The notes under the pieces were generated by a model. It was given only the letters and a program-made list of their open reading frames with translations. It ran no database searches and was not told the DNA's origin. DNA of 64,000 nucleotides, from positions 113,028,687-113,092,686 of the forward strand of contig CM066732.1 in NCBI GenBank assembly GCA_033961575.1, written 5' to 3'. The translations under genes and the position numbers were made by a program. Positions within the stretch are counted from its first letter, which is position 1, and each line of letters begins with the position of its first letter. This DNA comes from Aselliscus stoliczkanus. Its lineage: Eukaryota; Chordata; Mammalia; Chiroptera; Hipposideridae. Shown piece by piece: positions 39,001 to 51,000 of the stretch.

Positions 39001-42000
39001 CTGGGTGAGTCGATGGCAGGGATTTCGCAGAATGCCAAGACCGGGGACCTTCCCGCCTTTGGGGAGTGTGTGGGCATTGCGTCCAAGGCTCTCTGTGGGC
39101 TGACAGAGGCGGCAGCTCAGGTAAGGGGCAGGTTGGTCCCCTTGTCCTGCGATGCAGCCTGTGTCCTGTGCCAGACTGTGACTATGAGAGTACCAGGTCC
39201 CTGTGGGAGGGATGGGAGAGCCCAAGCTTCAGTTCCTTCTTCAACTTCTACGGCAGAAACCATGGAAAAGACGGTGCCTCCTGTGCTGGCTGGGCCGTTA
39301 GACAAAACATCAGCTAAGGTATCCCCCAGGAGCAGAGCAGCCTGGGAAGGACAGTGAGACACACTGACCACTGCAGACGCAGCATTACGGTTTAGAAACC
39401 AGCTTGCTTTTTTTCTTTTTTTTAAGGTGATTGTTAACAGATGACCTTTTTTGGGGTGTGGGGAGGTGGGGTAATAGTCATTATATAATTCACATTCTCT
39501 CTGAGGTTTTAGAATTGTAGAAGTCTTAGTCATGGTCTTTTTCACATCAGAGGGAGAGCAAAGGAGATGCCATCATACAGAGACATGATCAGGCGTGTTC
39601 CTTGCTCTTCTTCCACTGTCCTGTGTATTTCCAATAATTATGGGGCTCATGGGACTGAAGCTTCAAAAATGTCAACATTTACTTTGAAGGGTTTATCATT
39701 TGAAAATTACTTGGAGCCTAGAAGGTTTTACTAAACCAAAGAAAAACATCCCTAGTTTGGGGGATGAAATTATCTACCCTTCCTTATCCTCAAATCTCAA
39801 GGGAAATGAATTAAGGTTCACATTCCTGCTCACAGTTTCATTTTCTCCCTGTTATGTGGCTAGCACATCCAGGGGATCTCAACAGAAGACTCTTTAGACT
39901 CTTGTCCTCTTAGAGACCAAATACTAATATTGCCTTCCCCCACCCCGACCCCAAGCCATCTTACTCATTCATCTTATTATTAGAAATACTGCCCTAAACA
40001 ATATGTGTTAGTCTCTTGTAGGGTAGGCTGCAGGGCTGGCTGACCCAGCCGCTCCATGCCATCAGTCTGCACCCACTTTTTTCTGCCTCTCCCACCTGCC
40101 AGCCAAAGAGTCAGCTTCATGCTGAGGCTGGGTACCCTGGTAGTCCTGATGGCTGCCAGGAGCAATCAAGGCTGCTTCCATCCTTGTTTGTGTCCCACAG
40201 AAAGGCTTCTTGAGACATTCTTTGTTTTCAAAATTTTTTGGGGGGGGAAATTGGGGAAGGGGAACAGTGTTGGGGAATTGCGGAAGGGGAACAGCCAAGT
40301 TGTTGTCCTTCTATCTTAGTTGTGGGGGGTGCAGCTAGCTCAGCTTCAAGTCCAGTTGCCATCTGGCTGCCCTTCGGCAGCTCGCAGCTGCTCAGCTCAA
40401 GGTGCCATGTTCCATCTTAGTTGTGGGTGGGCATAGCCCCCCATCCCATGCAGGAGTCGAACCAGCAACCTTGTTGTTAGGAACATGTGCTCTCACCAGC
40501 TGAGCCATCCTGCCATCTGTTGGCAGCTCAGTGGCAACTCAGCTCGGGCGCAGCTCACTGGCCTATGTGGGAATCAAGCCTGCGACCCTGTTGCTCAGAG
40601 CTTGCACTCTTAACCAACTGAGCCACTCGGCCAGCCCCCCTTTGAGGCTTTCTTAAGAACAAGGAGACTTTGTTCCCAGAAGCCTACAGCATACTCCAGC
40701 TGGTATGTCCCTGGCCCAAGCTCACATTCACCTGTCCATCCTTAAACCCTTATTGATGAGATTACCTAACCAACGTGCACTAAGGGGCCCCCAAGCATGG
40801 CTGCTGTGGGTACATTGCAGGACCATTGCCCTACACGGGCTCATCTAGAAGCTCGGAGTCTGAGCTGTGGTTCTCCTTCTCCCTTTCCAGGCCGCATACC
40901 TTGTTGGAATTTCTGATCCAAACAGCCAGGCGGGCCACCAAGGCCTTGTGGACCCCATCCAGTTTGCCAGGGCTAACCAGGCCATCCAGATGGCATGCCA
41001 GAACCTGGTGGACCCTGGCAGCAGTCCGTCACAGGTAACCACGGGGTGAGACTATGAGATCTGTAGGTGGGTCGCGGGAGAGGGTGAGAAGTTAGTAAAG
41101 AATACTATTCTTACAGAGCTTGCAAAGCCAGCAAAATACAGCACTGTAGATAATGATTTGGGGGGATATTACAGAATGTGGTGAAAGTGGAAATGTGTAG
41201 GTGCTCTGAAATGGGATGCTAGAAGGCTGCAGTAATAAACTACATCTTGAGATTCATCAGGAGTCTCACGATTCCATTCAGTTCAGACATATGCTGAGGG
41301 TTTGTTCTGTGCTCAGCACTAAAGGGTCAACATGAGTATGACCTGGTCCCCTAGGCCCTTGGCTCTTACTCTGTTGGATAAAGTTTGAAGGTACAGTGAT
41401 TGGGCTGTGATGACAATACCAGGGATGCACAGTGGAAGGTCTGATGAATTTTCTGAGGGGCCGCCGGGGGTCACTTCACAGAGATGATGGCGCTGAGCCA
41501 GGTCTCCAAACTGGGCCATAATCCATAGTGCATAAAGGAGCCACAGACATTTTAGGACTAGATAGTGTGTGACATTCCATGACACTTCTGATATTCAAGC
41601 GGCACTGAGTCCTGTTCACTTATTAAAGTAGTATGTGCTGAACGGAATAAGAACTGGCCTATACGGGGTATCAGAGGCAGCCTGGGACTGGCATTCTTGA
41701 GGCAGGAGGAGCCAGGTAAAGGAGGCAGTGCAGGGATAACCTGGAGCTAAAGCGCTTCCCAGCTGGCTTATAAGGCGTTAGTGTACCTGAGATTCCTTAC
41801 CTGTCCCATTAAGTCCAAAGGGGTATCACCAGCCTCAGCAAAGTAGATCTGGTAGATTCAAGAGAGCAGCTTGGTTTGCAGGGTAGAGCCTGGAAGATCC
41901 CTGAGCCAGGCTCCTGTGTATGAGGCAGGAGCTATCACCCCATGATGTTTATTTCACTCCTCTGAACCTGGACTCTCCACTGTGGTCACCACTGCCTGCA

Positions 42001-45000
42001 TGTGGCTGTTTATTAAGCACTAAAATGTAGCTGGTGCCAGCTGTAGTGGGCTGTCAGTGTAAAGCACACTCTGGATTTTGAAGTTGTGGTATAAGAAAAG
42101 ATTGTAAAATCTCATTAATAATATTATTCAGTTGATTACGTGGTGAAATATTTTGGATATATCAAGTTTAATAAAGTACATTATTTAAATTCATTCCTCT
42201 TGTTTCTCTACTTATTTTAATGTGGCTGCTAGAAAATTGTGTATGTGGTTCAGACTATATTTCTGTTGGGGAGTGCTGGCCTAGACCCTGGACCAAATAC
42301 TTCCTCATGGGGCTTCCAAAGGATAGCTGACTACATCTCCCTCCAGACTGTCTGGAGCCCAGCCCCTCTCACCACTGCACCAGCACTCTTTCCTTTTCTC
42401 TGTTTATTCTCTCTTGTTTAATCATTCTTGCTCTCTCCTTTCTTGGAGAAAGATCGCAGGTGGCAGAGCTAGACACATATGTTGTAATTACATGGGCCCT
42501 GGACATGGGAGTTGAAGAGGAATCCAGGGCTCAGGATGAGGGTGGACTCCTCTGAACTAGACCCCTCTGCACCAAAGCGTGGGGTGCCCCCAACACAGCT
42601 CCATGCCTTGTAGGTTCTGTCAGCCGCCACGATTGTCGCTAAGCACACCTCAGCCTTGTGTAATGCCTGCCGCATCGCCTCGTCCAAGACAGCCAACCCA
42701 GTGGCCAAGAGGCACTTTGTCCAGTCAGCCAAGGAGGTCGCCAACAGCACCGCCAATCTGGTGAAGACCATCAAGGTAGGTGTCTGGACCGAGGCCTTAG
42801 AAAGCCCTGTGATACCGACTGCAAAGGGGAAAGAAGAAGGGAATGTAATCTCTGCTCTCCTAAGACTTATGTCCAGTGAAGTTGAACTTCTAATTTGGTC
42901 TCATGATTTAAGTCACTGAGAAGTCCCTTTAACTAATGGAGATATTTGTCATGAAAAACCAACAGCCTTGGTCTCCACTGACTTTCTAGATAGTAAGGGG
43001 CGGGGGGTGGGGGTTGCGGGGAGCGGGCAGCTTCCCAACTTTTGTACATGAGAAGCTTCGGGGCAGAAATCTGTTTGGAAGGGGTTGGGTAAGGGGCATC
43101 TCTTGGTACCATGTTGGGGTAGCAAACCCCCTGTGTTTACATAAACTGTGAGATTATGGGTTGCTTTTGAGGGGGGCTGCCATTGTTGGTAGATCTGGAC
43201 CAAGAGAGAAGGTAGAGGGAGGAGAGAATGTGAAATTCTGGGGAAATCACTTTAAAAAAAAAAATCTATCCTATAATATCTGTTCTGTCTACAGTTGTTT
43301 AAATGTTTAAAATAGAGCATCAACTTTTCAAAAAATAGATCGTTCCATGTGTATAACAAGTGCATCTTTGTGCAGGGGCAGGGTGCCCTTGTGAAGAGGG
43401 AATTGCAGTAGCTGGAATATAGCCCTTGTAGGTAGGTGATAAGACCCAAACCCAGGCTGTCCTAAGCAGGAGCAAACAGGTAGGCGGCAGCTGACCAAAT
43501 GGGAAAATAGCCACGGCCTGAATAGCAGGCCACAGGCAGAGTCCAACACTTGTCCTCCAAACCCCTAAAGGAGATTGTCGTGGGAGACCAGCTACCAGTT
43601 CTGTGTAAACCACATATGCAGCAGCGAGAGGCATTGGAGGGTTAATAATTTAAGGATTTTCGCTTTCATTGATGTAGGACAATCCTCTGGGCACATCATA
43701 GAGTAATGAGACTGCTCCCCATTCACTCCAGAGCATCTGACACTAGACACCTCATTTTCCTTTCGCTACCCAAAGCCAATTTAATCACATGGAGACATTA
43801 GTCAACAGGCTGAACCAACAGAAGCAAAGGAGAGAACACACAGCCCAGTAGCGGTGGGCAGCTTGTAGGTGAGAGCTCAGGGCAGGTGCCCCCATCAGCA
43901 AATTCTTCACTGTTTAAACAGTGTCTTTAAAAAAAAAAAAGCAACCAACAAAAATCTGCCTTTCTGAAGACGATGATAATACAGGTTGAAAACAAATAAA
44001 TTAAAGCCCGTGCTCAGGGGCCCCTAGGATCCTGGTGGCAGCCCACCTTACTAATTACTTACCATCATAGGTCATAGTACCAGAAACTGATAAAGCTTAC
44101 ATTTTTAAATGCTTAGCTCGTGCAAAGCCTGTTCCAAGTGCTTTGCATATATTACTCATTCAGTCCACACAACCACCGTGTGCTTGTCATTCCTATTTTA
44201 CGGACAGGACTCTAGGCACAAGGAAGCTAAGTAACTTCCCCAGGGCGACGCAGCCAGTCAGCAAACCCAGCCCTGCTCTTTCCACTGACAGTCCACCTCT
44301 CACCCCTGGCAGTGCTGTTCAGATCTTCTGCATAGAGAGACACATCCATCTTGCAGGCCTGGGAAGAAACACCTTGATGTGTCTATAGTGTGTGGATGCA
44401 GGTTTGGGGCAGGAGGGGATGGAAAGACAGCAAGAGAATTGAAAGCAGTGTCATCATTGTTGGTTGCTTGTATAATGAACTTATTTCAGTAAAACTTGGC
44501 CATTTTCTGATCATTAAAAAACAGGCTATTTTTAGATGGACCAAGGCAGAAAAAAGGGAAAGAAACCATTCTTTAGAAATTCCTGGAATCCTTTTTCTGC
44601 CTCCTCCTTGGTTTTAAATCCTGACCTGTCGCTGTTAAGATCTCATCTTGTTTTCAGATTCTCTTCACAGTGTCAGCCCCTCTTTTCAGCTCCCTGTCGC
44701 AAATGAGCTCTCATGATGGCCTGAAAGGTAGGCCTGTGCAGACACATCAGAGGAGGGAGGCAGGGTGATTATAATATGGAGAAGACGAAGGCCTCGTCTC
44801 CTGGGAACTCCCAGAGTCAGAAACAATGCATGAGGAACTGAAATGAACCTGGTGCCCCTCAACTTGCTAAAATGTGCTTGTTGTTCAGTTCCCATCGGGT
44901 GGCAGGGTTTGCCAGTGGGCAAGGAGCTTTGTTTTTAATTTACTAATAGAAAAATCATAAAGGTCATTTCACTGTAGCACACCGTCCTATCTACTGAATT

Positions 45001-48000
45001 CCCTGTTTTAAGGTGTGGTTAAGAATCCTGTCAGTAGCAAAACAAATGAATATTTAATTCCCTAAATGCTTAAGAGAGCTGCCCTCATAGCTGCATTTTG
45101 CTATGAGTTTTGTACGACTTAGTATTTTTTTTTTTTCTTTAACCATGAGAAAGTGCCCAAGCCTAAATCCCAGATGCCGCACCCATATAGTCACAAAGAA
45201 AGGAGGGGCAGTCAGTGGAGGGGCATTGGGGAGCAGGGAACAGCTGACCTCTCAGTGGGCTACCAGCACCCATGTAGAATGTATGCCTCCAAGAATCTCA
45301 AATCTCTACTGAAAACCTACTTTAAAATGCCAGAGCATGGCTCAGCAAGAAGAAATATCCTCCCTGCCAGGGCAGTTAGAAGAGCGCAGAGCCCTAACCA
45401 TGGTTCCATGCCGTCTTTCTCCTGGTCCCCACATGTCACGTTGCCTGCTTTTCTCTCTTCAGTCATCTCATTACCTAGTCTCGAATCAGATGTGTGGAAT
45501 GGAATGTTATTTTGAATGTGCAGTCACTCAGGTTGGGTGCCAAGTAGAAATTGTGCAACAACAGCTTTTGTTTTTCTGAGAAATTGGAGCATAGCAGAGG
45601 AGTTGAAGCTCAGGGTTTTGCGAGTAAGGTCTTCCAGGTACCCGAGACCCAACTCCAGCCCTCATTAATCAGTTTGACTTGGCTGTAAGTACGTTTTCTT
45701 GGTCACCCTCATGTTTGACTTAGTACAGTAGGTTTCTTCAGAAAAAGGAGGAAAACCTGTTAGGCCTCTCTTACTCCTTGTTCTTGTTGCCTTTCTCTAA
45801 GGTCAGTAGGAAAAAAAGGGAGCCAGGGGTCTTGGGTTCTGGTTTAAAGCGTGACCTTGTCACAGTGTATCACTTTCTACTTGTTGGTTTTATCATCTGG
45901 AACGTTGGGGACTTGGGATTAAATGATCTTTAAGGTCCCTGTAACTCCCCAAAGTCATGAATCTTTGATGCTGGTACACATGCAAAAATTTTCCCAGCTC
46001 CCTGTGAGATTTTGCTAAGCAAGGAGCTGGCCTGGGAGCTGGGAGTGCCCCGTCCTTATGGGGCCTGGGTGTTTAACTAAGTGAATCTACCCTTTTGTTG
46101 TTATGGCTGCTTTACTGACATTCTGTGACATGGAATGCCTACATGTAAACTGCCGTGTCTGCTTAAAATTTGTCCAGTTAGGCAGATTTGAGTATTCCGT
46201 TTACTTGGGTGCCTCGGCCACACCCAGAGTGGAAGCAGCATTCAGAAGTGAAATAGTATCTGTGTAAACCATCCTTTCTGATGCTAAATGCTTCCTTTGG
46301 AGCAAATAGTGTTTCGTTTTTGAAAATGGAAAAAAAAAGGGGGCTTATTAGCTTGGTATTCTATTCTGCATTATTCAGTGTCCTGTCCTGTGAATAGTAA
46401 TGGGCTACATGACATGCTATTTTAGGGCCTGTGCTCAAAAGAAAACACTTTCTTCATCTTATTGATGCAGTTTATGACACTTGCACAATTAGAAAACCCT
46501 TCCTTAGGATTTCCCACAGGTCATCATCTTTTCATTTTGAATGGGCTCAGCTAAGGGTTGATGCTTGATCAGATGCCTACCTTCCTAATAGTCAGGGAGG
46601 GTTGTAGACAGTAGAAAAGGGCATGGGAAGAGTGTGGCGAGGTAAGAAACAGGAGTGAGCAGCCCTGGGGGGGTCGCGGCATCTTCCGTTGAGCTAGACG
46701 CCATATCATTCCAACTGGAGCGGGTGTGATTGGTCACTGGTGGTGCTGGGACCTGAGTTCCTTTGATGCCCAAGTCCATCCTGCCATCTGCCTCCCACTG
46801 TATTCCCAAGTGGCCCTGAGGCCTGGGAGAGCCTGACCCCAATAATGTTAACAGGGCAGCAAGGTTAGAGCGCCGACTCACGTCTGCACGGCCAGTGCCT
46901 GGCTCCGTGGACGTCACAGGCGCAAAGTCACTGTTTGTTGACTACATGAGTGGCAGTGAGAACTGAGACCATATATGTGAGCAAAAAAAGTAGGGCTTCC
47001 ATTGGGCCTGGAAGAATGGCAGAAACAGAGAGGGTAACACGGAGGTCAGTGCCTGTCTGGTGGGGAAGGACACACGCCGAGGCGAGCCATGCACGGTATT
47101 AGCGAAGACAGTAAATGAGCCAGGCTCGGGGGAATTCCTCTGGAAATATATTAGTTTGGTGGACATGCAGTTATTGTCCCAAGCTGCCAAGGCTTGATTG
47201 GAATGTAGTTGTTATTCAGAAACCGCCTTTAAACCAATCACGCCTGCCTCCTCTTGCCGTAATGGAAAATAGAAATGCTCCCATCTCACATCCGGGTTAT
47301 TTCAAATGCTGGTGCCTCTGGTTTTTTTGTTCACTAATTGTCCAAATTGGTATTTATATATTGCTCAGTTAAATTAAAAGTTTATTCATTTCACAAGAAA
47401 ATTTCTTTTTTTTTTTTTTCTTTTTTTTTGAGGGCAGTATCACTGGCCCTCATATGTGGGACCGAACCGGGGCCGCTGGCTTCCCAGGCCAGCGCTTAAC
47501 TACCGCGCCACTCGGCCGGCCAGAAAATTTCTTGTGAATTCTTTTACACACATAACTGCCTTCTTAAATGTATCCCTCTGCTGAGAGACAGGGATGCTGT
47601 GTCTGGGCCACAGGCTCCAGGTTCCAATAGTCTCATTCTTAAGGAGGTGGAGTCTGGGGATGGGGCACCTCGAATCCAAGTGGTAACCTTTTGGGAGGCA
47701 GCCTGGCATGGATCACAGTCTACATACCTGAATTCTCATCTATCCAAGCCATGAATCAACAATGCAACTGATCGTTCAATGCCATTGTGTTACCTGCTGC
47801 TAATTTTAAAAAGAAAAAAGCTCAGTGAGTTTTCTCAAGCTGAACACACCGGGGTCACTTAACCAGATCAAGAAACAGAATCTGGCCGCCCCAGAAGTCC
47901 CTGTACAGTCACATCAGGGCCCGAGGGTAACCTGCCTGCTCACACCTTAAGTTAGCTTCACCTGCTTTTGTACTTTGCACAGATGGAATCATATAGTAGG

Positions 48001-51000
48001 TACCCTTTTGTGTCTGGCCTCTTGAACTACATATTATGTTTGTGAGATTTGTCCATTCTGTTGGGGGTAGTTCTAGCCTTTTCCTTCCCATTGGATTCCA
48101 TTTTGCTCATTTCAGACGGTGGCTGTGTGAGCCCTACCTCTGTCAGTCATTCAGGCACATCCAGGCAAAACTTAGAAAAGGTTGAAAGTGCTACACGATG
48201 TTAAGTATATTTATAGTTTGGGAGGAATAGACTTAACTGGAGTGAAAATGGAGGGAAAGAACCCAAAGGTTACAGTGTCAAATGTAGGGAAGAAAGTGGT
48301 GCAGCTACAAGATTTGGCAACATGGTTCATCAGGAGTGAAGAGCCTCATGCTATTTGAATCCATGTTTCTGCCTCGTGTGAGTGGGAAGTTGATGGTCTG
48401 TGAGGTCAGCTGTCCTGTGAGCCATACATAATTAGTAATGAGCCTCTCTGCTCGATGGCAGAGATCTCCCCAGTTCATTCTTATTTGTTATTTATGAATT
48501 CACCAGATATTTTGTATTCCTACTAACCTACCTTCTTTCGCTGGGAGGAGATGACTGTGGCCCAGGAGTAGTTTGTGCTTCTCGGTGGGCTGAAGTCCCT
48601 GTGTTTTCTCCCATCAGGCCCTGGATGGGGATTTCTCTGAAGACAACCGCAATAAGTGTCGCATTGCCACCGCACCCTTGATCGAAGCCGTGGAGAACCT
48701 GACAGCATTCGCATCCAACCCGGAGTTTGTCAGTGTTCCTGCCCAGATCAGCTCCGAGGTAGAGGGTCTTTGCAGCAAAGGAAATATTGGTGTCTTTGGC
48801 TGGTTTTGTGTGGCACTGAATGAGCGTGAACAGTTAAAAAGTCCAAAAATTCTCTCTGTCAATGGAGAGCATTGTTATAGTGGTCAGTGATGATGGATCC
48901 ACAGAGTTCATGAAACTCAATGTCTGCACCACTCTTAAGTAATGCCTCAGCTTTATATGTTGGAAACAACCTCTGTGCAAAAGTTTGAGGCTGATTCTTA
49001 GTATGTCTCACTTAAAGATGATTATCTAAGAACATAGACCCACGTCTTCACCATCCAGGCGCTGTGTGAGCCAACCTCCATGGTTCCCTATGCTCTGTGT
49101 CTCCTTTCAAAGGGCAGAGGTAGTGACTTGGTAAAGAAGAGGCCTCTCCCAGGCCCAACTCATTCACTCTGCTCCCTGCTCTTGACCCTTCTGCTGTTTG
49201 GTCCCAGGGCTCCCAGGCACAGGAACCGATCCTGGTCTCGGCCAAGACCATGCTGGAAAGCTCGTCGTACCTCATCCGCACTGCACGCTCGCTGGCCATC
49301 AACCCCAAAGACCCGCCCACCTGGTCTGTGCTAGCCGGACATTCCCACACCGTGTCTGACTCCATCAAGAGTCTCATCACATCTATCAGGTTGGTTTCTC
49401 CTCCAGAAGTTGCTAAGGGCCTGCACCTGAACAGGGTAGGAGGGGAATAAGCCCAGCAGGTTTTTACGTAATAGCAACATGGTTGATCATTATCATCACC
49501 TTTTTCTTCATCTCTTTGGGATCAGTGGTAGCACTGGTCACAATAGTAGCTAATTTAAGCACTTACTGTATGTCAGCTACTGTTCCAAGCATTTTACTTA
49601 GATTATCTCATTTGATTATCACAACAACCTTGTAAGGTAGATACTGCCATTGTCTCCATTTTACTGATGAGAGAATTGAGGCAGAAAGGATTTTGATACC
49701 ATTCCCAAGGTCATCCCCAGACCTAGTGGCTTCCGTCCCAGTCTTTCTAAACATTGTACCACGTTGTCTATACCTAGAAGCATATGCAGACAGTGCCACT
49801 ATTTATTTAGCAGAATTTGGAGTTATCTTATTTTGCTAATAAGAGAAAAAGAATATTCTAAGTCCCACAGTAACTCTGGGCATCTCTGGCCTCCTTGGTG
49901 ATAATAGGAGCCTGAAAAAATATCCCATAAGTAGAGAAAACATTTATGAAGTGGACCAAAGTTAATACCCCACAGCATGGAATGCACCCCTTTTCTTAGT
50001 TATATTTTGTTTTTCAATTGCTTTTGAAGCTCAAGACCACAGTTAACGTTTTTAATGCCTTGCAAAGAAATACCCATTAAATGTTTAAGCTCCTACTAGA
50101 ACCCAGGACTTTGTGAATAGTATGTATGCAATCTAGAGAGCATCATGTGGTTGTACTGGAAAGAGCACCATCCATTTTTTTCTTTTTAACTAAGGAGCCT
50201 GTGCTTAAACCAGTGGATGGCTAATCCAAGCCCAAATTGTTTCATTTGCAGTTGTCTGACATCAGCCTGAGTTGGAGGGCAGCACTGTCTCCTTCTCACC
50301 AAAAATAAATAGAGTTAGCACAAGGATTAAATTTAGACATGTATGGGCTGTACAGAGAAGCATTGCTACGTGTCAGGGATTGATTCCTTAAACGAAGCAA
50401 TCGAGTCGGGTAGAGAGTAGATGGGCAACTGGCCCACCAGTGCAGGAGGGGTTTGTGGGATTGAGCCCATGGAGCCTGTGTTTAACTCCCTCTCTCTTCC
50501 AGGGACAAGGCCCCTGGACAGAGGGAGTGTGACTATTCCATCGATGGCATCAACAGGTGCATCCGGGACATTGAGCAGGCCTCACTGGCAGCTGTCAGCC
50601 AGAGTTTGGCCACGAGAGATGACATCTCTGTAGAGGTACACTGGGGCTCTGTGGCTGGCTCGGAAGCTTCTGGATGTGCTGAAGAATCTCAGCATCAGGC
50701 TTTGGGGGATAGAATGGGACCAACTTTCCTTTGATGATAGAATTTCATCATTGAACCACCCTCCCCTGTGGAACCAGCCTGGGAAGTTATTAGAGAGGGT
50801 AGGGCAAATGCTGACTAGAGAATGGTGGTTCAGCGAAGGAACACATGTGTTGCTGGGGGTGGAAAGTTTGAATGTGGCTGAAGTTTGAGGAAAAATTAAT
50901 GTCCGATGAAATGTATCAATAAGCAGGGTTACCACATCCAGTTTAATGCATCAGTAGAGCAATCCTGAGCAGGTTCTCTGTTGTCATGTTTCACCAATGT

